Assembly: GCA_027596075.1 (NCBI GenBank)
Contig: JADGJC010000570.1
Coordinates: forward strand, 1-16,733
Length of the DNA stretch: 16,733 nt
Direction: 5' to 3'
Origin: Rhizophlyctis rosea
Taxonomy: Eukaryota > Chytridiomycota > Chytridiomycetes > Rhizophlyctidales > Rhizophlyctidaceae
Shown: positions 9,712 through 16,733 of the stretch, piece by piece
How positions within the stretch are numbered: position 1 is the stretch's first letter
Layout: each line of letters begins with the position of its first letter
Program-made: the position numbers and the translations under genes
The notes under the pieces: model-generated
Database searches by the model: none
The model's input: only the letters and a program-made list of their open reading frames with translations
What the model was told of the DNA's origin: nothing

Positions 9712-9843
9712 GGGAAGCATAATACTGCCAACGTGTTATTTGTCGACTTAGTGGAACGATTGAGGCGTGTGTATGGGTCAGATCACAGGGAGACTCGCCT
9801 ATGTATGCGGCTTATGATGAAAAATTTGGCAGTCTATTCTTAA
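9712..9843 (+). pseudogene. In-frame TPR remnant after the stop
   Basis: The 43 codons between TAA 9709-9711 and the next in-frame TAA (9841-9843) encode GKHNTANVLF, a helix-like VERLRRVYG, SDHRET and MKNLAVYS. This matches the second half of a kinesin-light-chain TPR and the first helix of the next. The protein therefore once extended further, or still does by readthrough. The stop is followed by G, not a known readthrough context, so truncation by CAA to TAA is the simpler reading. A sequencing error is also possible. Confidence 0.6.
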
Positions 9844-9910
9844 GGGGCTAGCGGTGGATACGCCTGGGATTAGAGACGGAACGTCCGGGGACCGGCTTCA
9901 GGATACGGCA

Positions 9911-10270
9911 GAGGCGTCAGATGTTGGAAGCGCGGGCGCAATGGATGGTGGGCATTTAGGGGCGTCGGAGGCAGGAACCGGAGAGGCGTCGGAAGTTGAG
10001 AATGTAGAAGCGCCGGAGGTGGGAAGTGTGGAGGCAACAAATGTTGTAAGTGTGGAGGCAACGGAAGTTGGGAATTTCGAGGCGTCGGACGTTGGAACCG
10101 CAGGGGGTTCGGACGTTAAGAACGTGAAGGGTCCGAAGCTTAGAAATGTAGAAACGTCGGATATCGGATATTTGAAGGCGTCAGATGTTGGGAATACAGA
10201 GGTGTCAGAAGCTGGAAACGTACAGGCATCGGAAATTGGGACAGTGGAAGCGTCGAAAATTGAAAGCGGT
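9911..10270 (+). repeat. 24-bp coding minisatellite, 15 exact-length units
   Basis: The 360 bases divide into fifteen 24-nt units with no insertion or deletion, consensus near GAGGCGTCGGAAGTTGGGAA plus four variable bases. Each encodes an octapeptide close to E-A-S-D/E-V-G-N-V. Units differ by many substitutions but never lose the frame, which argues that the array is translated. The second unit (from 9935) is the most diverged and contains the only early ATG. Confidence 0.85.
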
Positions 10271-10837
10271 GATAAGCGACTCCCATTGGACGGTAATACC
10301 GAGGGTCCTACAGCTGAAGTTGGCATTACCAGTCCGGTCCAGGGGGCGGTAGATGGAACAACTGCCGAGTCGCATGTGGCAGTCGCCGAGAGGAAGAGGC
10401 CGGATGATATCAACATCCTTGATAACATGTTCAAAGCCGCTGTCAGGTCATCAGCGACTACGGAAGCGGGCGTTGTCGGAGGAATTACCGTGGAGGAGAC
10501 GACAGACTTAGAAGGGAGTGCTGAAGTCCATGCCGCAACACCGGCTGATCAATGCAACGGGACGGTTTCCACCCCCTCTGCCAAAGGTCCAACACCTTCA
10601 TCATCCTTACCACCTACGCCTCCCCCAGCAAGTAATCCTAGCTCCACTTTGCCACCCGTTGAGATTTCTGGATCATCCTTCGTCCCATCGCCACCCACTG
10701 ACAAAAACAATAATATCAATGAGCAATCCATCGAAACGGCGCTGATCGCGGCGATGTCGGCATGGACATCGGTGGGCAAGCGGTTGTCGGGTGCCTTAGG
10801 GAACATCATCATTGAGGAAGGATTGTTGCGTCGATAA
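9941..10837 (+). CDS. Octapeptide-repeat, Pro/Ser-rich hypothetical protein
   Basis: Not a recognised family. From the first ATG (9941) it has 298 residues: acidic octapeptide repeats up to about residue 110, a linker, a Pro/Ser/Thr-rich stretch around residues 205-260, and a C-terminal hydrophobic helix (ETALIAAMSAWTSVGKRL) ending ...EEGLLRR. Most of it should be disordered. The frame is open from 9821 and the repeat array already starts at 9911, upstream of the only plausible ATG, so translation may begin in an upstream exon; I found no convincing donor. It follows the TIR-TPR gene on the same strand by about 110 nt, so it could be a separate gene or a former 3' exon of it. A frame starting at 10837 (TAATG overlap) is not supported as a gene. 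Confidence 0.55.
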   Translation: MDGGHLGASEAGTGEASEVENVEAPEVGSVEATNVVSVEATEVGNFEASDVGTAGGSDVKNVKGPKLRNVETSDIGYLKASDVGNTEVSEAGNVQASEIGTVEASKIESGDKRLPLDGNTEGPTAEVGITSPVQGAVDGTTAESHVAVAERKRPDDINILDNMFKAAVRSSATTEAGVVGGITVEETTDLEGSAEVHAATPADQCNGTVSTPSAKGPTPSSSLPPTPPPASNPSSTLPPVEISGSSFVPSPPTDKNNNINEQSIETALIAAMSAWTSVGKRLSGALGNIIIEEGLLRR

Positions 10838-13800
10838 TGCGGGGTACAAGGGATCATAGCTCGAAAGGCAATGAGCTGAATGGGTTGGTGCCATGGCGGC
10901 GGGAAATGTTACAAATGGGAGCCATGGACGAGGGCGGTAATCCGGTGAAGTTGGGTAGGGATATGGACTCTCTGACGGAAATAGGGCAATATGGAGGAAT
11001 ACCTTCCCTAGAAATACGGATACAACATGTATATCATGGCTATTCCCTTACCTTGTTCGTCATATGCGGAGCGGGTATCGGCACTCTGTCTCCTTCAACG
11101 ACCCAACTCTTGAACAGCTTTGGATAGTGCGGCAGAGTCGTGCTGCGGCAATAATAACTCCAGATTTTCCGAATCTTTCTTTTGGACCAGCATCGGGACA
11201 CGCGACACAAACGAATCACTCTAGGTTGACGACACCAATGTGCACAGGGTTGATGCTGTGGTGTCTACCAATGCGAATTGGATGAGAACTCACATGCTCG
11301 TTACATTTGGGACCGTCGACTTCATCCCTTCTTGTAAACAACTTACGCACCCAGTTGTCTCCTCACCAGTCATAATGTCCTTGTTGCGGAATACTTGTAG
11401 ATGTGTAAACCTCTCAAAAAAGAGAACAGATCAGTAAGGAGCCCGCACAGCTTATGCACGTTCCTGCCCGTTGCGAAAGACCATCGTGAACGGATTACAA
11501 CCCTGTCCAATTAGTTGCGAAGGTGTATTAGACTGACCCGTTGGGTCCATAACAAGTACTTTGTGGTTCTCTGTACGGGATTGGACGCCATAAAGTCGCT
11601 AGGTCAAGCCACCCTTGCAGAGATGCATTCACGCTACAAGCGTTGCAATTGTTGCCGACAACAAAATGGTGAAAAGATGGAGGTGTTCGGATTCATTGGC
11701 TTTCCTCCTGTTGGCACAAGTTCTCAAAGTTCCTCTTCCATTCATGATCATCCATCAAAAGGGCAGAAGTGCGTGTCTGCAGCATCGAATTCAGTTGAGC
11801 AGCGTGACGGTGTCGGGCATCAACCCTCTATGTAGTCCCTCGTACCTTTTTGTTTTTTTTTGGTGCGCAACGCTTGCTCGTTGGGCCAGATTGCCAGATG
11901 TCAGAACTTCTCGGTGTTTGGTTTACGTCACAGCGGCGGCCAGGAAAGGCCTTCACTTCCTCTTTCAGAAGGCTGAGATGGCCAGGTAAACTCCACCATC
12001 AGACACAGCTTTTCCCCCCAAGGTTCAAGTTTATCCCCTCCTTAGGCAAGTTTCGGTATGTGCTGTTTGGCTTGAATCGTAACAAGCGACTCCAGTTACG
12101 CCCTTGAACCTCATTGGAATCAGTCAGCATTGTATGAGGATGGCTTGTCATTTAGGGTTGTCACATTCAGTGAGTGTACAACCTTGCGTCTGGCATCGGC
12201 CGTAAGCCCCCACCAGCATTGCTTCTCAACGAAGCATTGCCAGGTGTAACTGTGGAATGAAACAACCATGGCAAAATCTGAAGCCGACAAAAAGAAAAGG
12301 TAGATGCAGGTCGACAAACATTCCATGTCGAACATGTCCTTCGGTAAAGAAAGACAATTGACGTTTCATCCTGCATGAAATTCTTGTTGAGATACCAGCC
12401 AAGAGCGACGATACCTGACTCTCGATTGATGAGCCTTGAGATGATACGATGTCGGCTTTGAGGAAGGATTAGTGGAATGTCATTAAACAGTCTCGAAAAA
12501 GAGAGCCAATACGTGTCAATAGATGGACGACCCATATGACCAGCTTGTGCGCGATCATTCAGCGGATAAGTGCGACTCGATAGAAACTCATCTTGTATGG
12601 CCATACAGCAATGGTTGCTTACATGGGCGAGAGAAGCCAACCCAATCTAAACCATATGATGAGGATTGAGTGAAGTGACTCCCACGTGTGCAGCTGGATT
12701 TGTTCAGTGCTCTCCCGACAATGGATTTGAGACTATACAGGATGACCCTGAGCTTCACAGGTTTCCATTATACAGCCGAAGGCATGATGTCTGTCCTTTG
12801 AGTTGTGTCCTTTTTTTGGCCCGACTGCCTTCGACACTTGCTTGAAAGCAAGCAGTCCAAACGGTCGAGGTCGCCCAGAGATGATGAAACGACAATGACA
12901 TCTGCTTGCAAGTTACAATATGGAAGCATCATCAGCTTTCAAGTCCAGAGTCACAGTGTCGCATGACGCTCCGTTTTCTGGCATCTTATTTTCATACAGT
13001 TAAATTGCTGTTTAAACATTTGGAAGGCCGAAGTCAATGAGAAATGAGTCCATCAAAGTCCGTTTCCACCACTTCCAATCTCCATCGACTACCTTGGTCT
13101 CAACGCACAGACACTATGATACCCAGCTTTGTGAGGACGACCACGACGCATCATGAACAAACGCGGTCCACGTCGTAACTTCCCAACAATATGGATGCCC
13201 AGACAAGTGCAAATCTACAACCCATAGTGCGCTTTCATGAACTCCCCTGCTATGGATTGTATTCCACGGGTCTGGACAGTCCAGCATAGCCATCACCACC
13301 AACTCCAAGGAATTTCAGAGATTGCGAATGTCCTCCAAATTTGAGCGGACGAGAAAAGGAAGGGTCTTTTGGAGCACTTGAAAGTTACGGGCAGCGTAGT
13401 TGAAGTACTGCATCGGAATCATCATGCTTTGACACCAATTGCAATGTGACTGGTATAGTGGTGATTTCAGTAATTACATACCGCGCCAGTCAATAGCATC
13501 AAACGTTCCTGGACGTCCTTTGGAATTTATGTACACTCCGCACCCGAAACGGGCACAGGCCATATTCTCCATTCCATAGACGACCCTGAGCCATGAGCTT
13601 TCTTTGAAGTCTGGGAGACTGCAATATTTTGTTCATACTCCGGGATGATTGCCTATGATCATGCCTTACTCAGTAAGGCTTGTGAGATCAAAATACAATG
13701 CAGGACGGCAAAGTGGAGTCGGACGTGTGTCGAAATGAAGCCAACATGTTATTCATGGGCTGCACTACTGGTTAAGGAGGCGAGAGGTAACGGTGGTAAC

Positions 13801-14802
13801 CGAGTTCCGAACAGGAGATGACAGTCATCCGCGGTCAAGACTGCAATCTTTATGTGTTATGTGTTCCTGAAATTCAAACCAATTCCATATCTCTTTTTTT
13901 TTTTTGTGATATTGTTTCTGAGACCAAAAAGAATCTGCAGACCGCCCGGAGGGAGATCGCCTTTTGCCGATGGGTATGCAAAGCTCTGCGACCACAGTTC
14001 AAACTTCCTTCATTCCAAAGTTAACTGTAAAAGAACATGCATCATCTGTTATTCGGAATGATTGCAAGTCAAGACAGTGCATTGGGTTCACTACGTAGAT
14101 GAATCTTCCCCAAGAAGATCTCAGTGAATGAGAGTCCCAACGATGGCGTCTATATAGGAACAAGCGCTATGGCCATAAGTATGTTCTGCAACAAGGCTGG
14201 AACCTCCAAACGGGATGTACGAGTAACAACACATGCACGCATCAGACAACAGCCCCGCCACAGACCTCGAATCAGCACCAGTTCTCCAGAATTTGACTCC
14301 ATCCTTGCCCACCTTATCCCACCGCTGAATCCAGATCCAATAGTAGGAAGTGTGGGGCCCCAGCACCAGAACCACCCCCTTCCCATTCAGCTCTAAAGCC
14401 AGAGACGAGTGGACGATAGAGAATCTTGCTGGATAAGTCTTCCGGCAGTGGCAACAGCCCCGGCCGCCATTCCTGTTTTGCTTTTACTCCAAATTTCCGC
14501 TTTCCAGGGACGGGAATAGGGCTTGTTTGGTGGACGGGGCATAGATGGTAGTGCGTTATGGGCTATGCACTGAAAATTCGGTGCAAGAACGAATCGAGGC
14601 GTGCCAGCAATAAGGTTCGGCGCGAGGAAAAGGGGACCCCTACTCCCTTGTGACGAACCCGCTATCAGCGTCAACCAAGGTCGGCTCTCCTCGTTCGTCG
14701 ATACCTCTATCTGTGAGGACTTGAAAGTCATATCTGTGTGGGTTCGCGGTTGGTCTGATTGTGGTGGTGGGAGAAGGCGTTGAGCACTTTGAGCCGTTCA
14801 GG
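10838..14802. other. Gene-poor region, no supported gene
   Basis: About 4 kb with short ORFs only, mostly lacking ATG starts and domains. The longest, minus strand 12640 to 12167 (157 codons), begins at TTG and is not recognised. A T-run of 13 lies near 13892-13904, and an imperfect hairpin at 12823-12857. A minus-strand ATG ORF 14731 to 14393 (112 codons) and plus-strand 10837-11127 (96 codons) have no recognisable features. Multi-exon genes with small exons cannot be excluded by eye. Confidence 0.5.
12823..12857. repeat. Imperfect hairpin
   Basis: CTTGCTT (12837-12843) pairs with AAGCAAG (12846-12852). The stem can extend through GACTG (12823-12827) with CAGTC (12853-12857) across a 9-nt bulge on the left side. 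It is noncoding and may be chance. Confidence 0.35.
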
Positions 14803-14842
14803 TGAGTCAGTGAGTGACCGTGAGTCACAGAGATGTCACGTG
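14803..14842. promoter_or_regulatory. Cluster of bZIP (Gcn4/AP-1-like) sites with an E-box
   Basis: Within 40 bp there are TGAGTCA (14803-14809), TGAGTGA (14811-14817), TGAGTCA (14821-14827) and CACGTG (14837-14842). TGASTCA is the classical Gcn4/AP-1 site and CACGTG the bHLH or bZIP E/G-box. The cluster is about 900 bp upstream of the F-box gene and about 70 bp upstream of a pyrimidine-rich tract at 14911-14973, so it could be a distal control element or serve an unrecognised nearby gene. Confidence 0.45.
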
Positions 14843-15165
14843 GTGGGGATGACGCGACACCCTGGCCTGGGTATTTTTCATCTAATTTTCATTTGCTTGG
14901 GTCTCGTTCCAGTCTCGGTCCCTCCACTTCCTTTCTTCCCACACTTCCCACTCTTCCCTTTCCGCCTACTCCGCTTGGACCCGACCACTTGGCAATGCGT
15001 GACCCCGATCGCTTTCTTCATCCCCGTTGTTATGTGTACCCATTTGTGGAATGGCACGGCACGAATCGTATCATAGTCATCATTCCCTGCATGGTTTCCA
15101 TTGACCCATTCGCTGCGGACTTGTTTGCACTCTTTGCAACACCGCCATTGCGCATCTCATGCTGA
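14833..15165 (+). CDS. Weak candidate small ORF
   Basis: An ATG at 14833 opens 110 codons. The first half is the translation of a C/T-rich tract (Pro/Leu/Ser-rich). From an internal ATG at 14995 the remaining 56 residues look more protein-like (RDPDRFLHPRCYVYPF, then a hydrophobic stretch). No family is recognised. The pyrimidine tract just before the second ATG would suit a promoter. It may well be noncoding. Confidence 0.18.
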   Translation: MSRGGDDATPWPGYFSSNFHLLGSRSSLGPSTSFLPTLPTLPFPPTPLGPDHLAMRDPDRFLHPRCYVYPFVEWHGTNRIIVIIPCMVSIDPFAADLFALFATPPLRISC

Positions 15166-15740
15166 AAGGAGATCCCGGAATTTCTATTCGGAAGAGGCTT
15201 GGCATTGGCGCATGCTCTGTCAATCTTCATTTCCCATGCACCTCCACTTCATAACTTTCATGCATGCAACCCCCAAAATTCATTTTCCACACAGTGCCTC
15301 ATGACAGAATCATCAGACTGGCCCACGAATTGCAATCTTTTTGACCAGCCTGAGTAGCCGGCGCACATATTCTCGTTGCTAAGAGGATCTCCCTTTTATG
15401 TTTCTTCGGTGATTTTGTCACCCACCCTTTGACAGCTTTGGATACCGGTCTCTCGTCGTGTTATCGCCCTCTCGTCTCTCACTCCCTTCATACTTATCTA
15501 CTGTCCCAAGCATATCATCGTTCTTGGGCAAAGCCTGGGAGGGTAAAAGGTGATATCCAAAAGTGCCAAGAGACCCATTCGAAAGACCCACCCCTTGAAG
15601 CGCTATGAGTCTGTCGCTTTGAATCCCGTCCCTCCGTTCCTCACGATCAAAATGCTCCATAAACCTCATATACCGAATATCTGAGAATCCTCATTGATCC
15701 CATCCATATTCCTCATTACGGAAACGGAAAGCGAAACACA
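15166..15740. other. Upstream region of the F-box gene
   Basis: No gene is seen. A pyrimidine-rich stretch at about 15447-15512 on the plus strand, 230 to 290 nt upstream of the ATG, is a candidate core-promoter tract. The minus-strand ORFs here are overlapping and featureless. Confidence 0.35.
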
Positions 15741-16705
15741 ATGCCAAAGCGACCAGATCGCCTCCTCATTGCTCATGATGGTGGGCAAACAACCACAGCG
15801 ATACCCACAACACCAACTCGACGCGCTAGCTCGCGAACGAGATCCCTCATCGCATGGGTCGTGAAACTCTTCGGACGACGGCGGAAGGAGAGTCGGAAAG
15901 TTCTTGGACACATTACCGATGCCAGTCATGGAAGTTGGGGTCGGAGAAGCGGGCGGGTCGCCGCTATGGCAATCATGAAAGTCGGACCTGATAGTGTGGT
16001 TGTCCATACACCGCAAGAGAAGACACCTTCGGACTCTATCCAGATGGTCGACCTTTGCGTTGCGGGAAGCGGAAGTAGTGGTTGCACTGGTGGGACTCTC
16101 GAGTCAAATACACCGCCTTCGCCGACTGGATCGGCTATGGATATCATTTCAAGTAGTGAGGTGGTGACGGAAAGCGGATCGTGGTCTCCAACAACACCGC
16201 CGGCGGTTCCGCCTTTTGATGATGGGTTTATGGCGGTAGCTTTGATGGGTGGCGGGCCCTTGCGTCTTGATGTACAACGCAGGATGGAGAAGCACGTACC
16301 AGTCATTCTTGGAACTCATGTGGTAAGCAAACATATTTTGTTTGACCATCATAGGGTGTCCCGTAACCCAACAACTCCCCTTACAAACTCTCAACCTCCC
16401 AAGCTCGCCCTCCCCCCCGAACTCCACTACCAAATCCTCTCCTACATCCCCGCCCTCCACCTCCTCACCCGCATCGCCCCAACCTGCAAATCCTGGCGCG
16501 CAGCAATCGAGTTCGCGCCTGCGGCTTTATGGATGCGAATATGTACTGATGTGTGGGATTGGGGAGAGGAGGAAGAAAATTGTGGGTTTGAGGAGGAAGA
16601 GGGCAGTGTTGATGCGAGGGAGAGGTGGAAGAAGGTGCATAGGGTTCAGAAGGGGTGGTGGGAGGGGAGGGCGGGGGTGAAGAGGGTTGAGGGGGGTGGG
16701 GAGGG
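15741..16705 (+). CDS. F-box protein, 5' part (continues past the window)
   Basis: The ATG at 15741 (AAACACAATGCC, A at -3) opens a long, mostly disordered N-terminal region with a basic patch (FGRRRKESRK) and Pro/Ser/Thr-rich segments. From residue 222 an F-box is clear: LALPPELHYQILSYIPA, then LTRIAPTCKSWRAAI, then LWMRIC. F-boxes bind Skp1 and bring substrates to SCF ubiquitin ligases. After it, an acidic loop is followed by RERWKKVHRVQKGWWEGR, which resembles the W...Y...NW..G segment that leads into WD40 repeats in F-box/WD40 proteins; this is suggestive only. The apparent stop at 16707-16709 lies inside GTGAGT (16706-16711), so the exon probably ends at 16705 and the substrate-binding part lies beyond the window. 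A possible in-phase intron at 16323-16403 would remove 27 residues just before the F-box. Confidence 0.85.
16323..16403 (+). other. Candidate in-phase intron before the F-box
   Basis: The 81-nt segment starts GTAAGC, contains TTTGACC and CTCAACC, and ends CCCAAG. It begins on a codon boundary and is divisible by three, so both spliced and unspliced forms keep the F-box in frame. A 32-nt alternative ending ATAG at 16354 is too short to be likely. Confidence 0.35.
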
Positions 16706-16711
16706 GTGAGT
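16706..16711 (+). other. Splice donor overlapping the apparent stop
   Basis: GTGAGT is a consensus 5' splice site, and the TGA of the F-box frame is its second to fourth bases. The protein would otherwise end soon after the F-box on a very G-rich tail, so an intron starting here is the better model. Confidence 0.6.
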
Positions 16712-16733
16712 TTCTGGGATTTGTGGTGTTGGG

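Noticed and set aside
9709..9852. Nuclear code reassignment with UAA read as Gln
   Set aside because: The TAA at a Gln position is tempting, but the octapeptide ORF and the membrane-protein ORF both end sensibly at TAA, and the second TAA (9841) does not align to the Gln column.
9870..10857. Minus-strand ORFs across the 24-bp array
   Set aside because: Shadows of the repeat; the plus frame carries a longer ORF with a sensible C-terminus.
15926..16460. Minus-strand ORFs over the F-box exon
   Set aside because: The plus strand shows a clear F-box with a good ATG context; these are shadows.
1..16733. CRISPR array, bacterial operon or phage origin
   Set aside because: The only regular array is a gapless coding 24-bp repeat without spacers; starts have Kozak-like rather than Shine-Dalgarno contexts.

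Overview
The window looks like nuclear DNA of a eukaryote with compact, intron-poor genes, most likely a fungus and perhaps a zoosporic (chytrid-like) one. That assignment is an inference. It rests on good Kozak contexts with no Shine-Dalgarno sites, candidate short introns (44 to 81 nt) with GT...AG ends, pyrimidine-rich tracts upstream of starts, wide gene-poor spacers, and a gene set of F-box/ankyrin and kinesin-light-chain-type TPR proteins that is common in early-diverging fungi. No rRNA, tRNA, CRISPR array or complete transposon was seen.

Layout. 1-2518 is gene-poor and holds only weak small ORFs. 2519-3252 holds a candidate small membrane protein gene: a Ser/Asn-rich N-terminus and two hydrophobic segments lie in one frame but are separated by a TGA, which a 75-nt intron could remove. 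3253-4679 has no recognised gene but carries a perfect 13-bp inverted repeat at 4100-4131. 4680-6573 (minus strand) is an F-box-like/ankyrin-repeat gene with a probable short intron just before its end. 6574-7899 is the spacer between this gene and a head-to-head partner. 7900-9711 (plus) encodes a protein with a TIR-like N-terminal domain followed by kinesin-light-chain TPRs. Its TAA falls exactly on the conserved Gln of the eighth TPR, and TPR-like coding continues in frame for 43 more codons. 9821-10837 (plus) is an open frame with fifteen exact-length 24-bp units encoding an octapeptide repeat, then a Pro/Ser-rich region and a hydrophobic C-terminal helix. 10838-15740 is gene-poor, with a cluster of bZIP-type sites plus an E-box at 14803-14842. 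15741-16705 is the 5' part of an F-box protein gene that very probably continues past the window, because its apparent stop lies inside a consensus GTGAGT splice donor.

The most striking part is the centre. A predicted TIR-like domain (WCxxEL motif with a candidate catalytic Glu) on a TPR array sits head-to-head with an F-box-like/ankyrin gene and directly upstream of an octapeptide-repeat protein. TIR-TPR proteins resemble innate-immune receptors lacking a nucleotide-binding domain. That the three genes act together is only a hypothesis from proximity.
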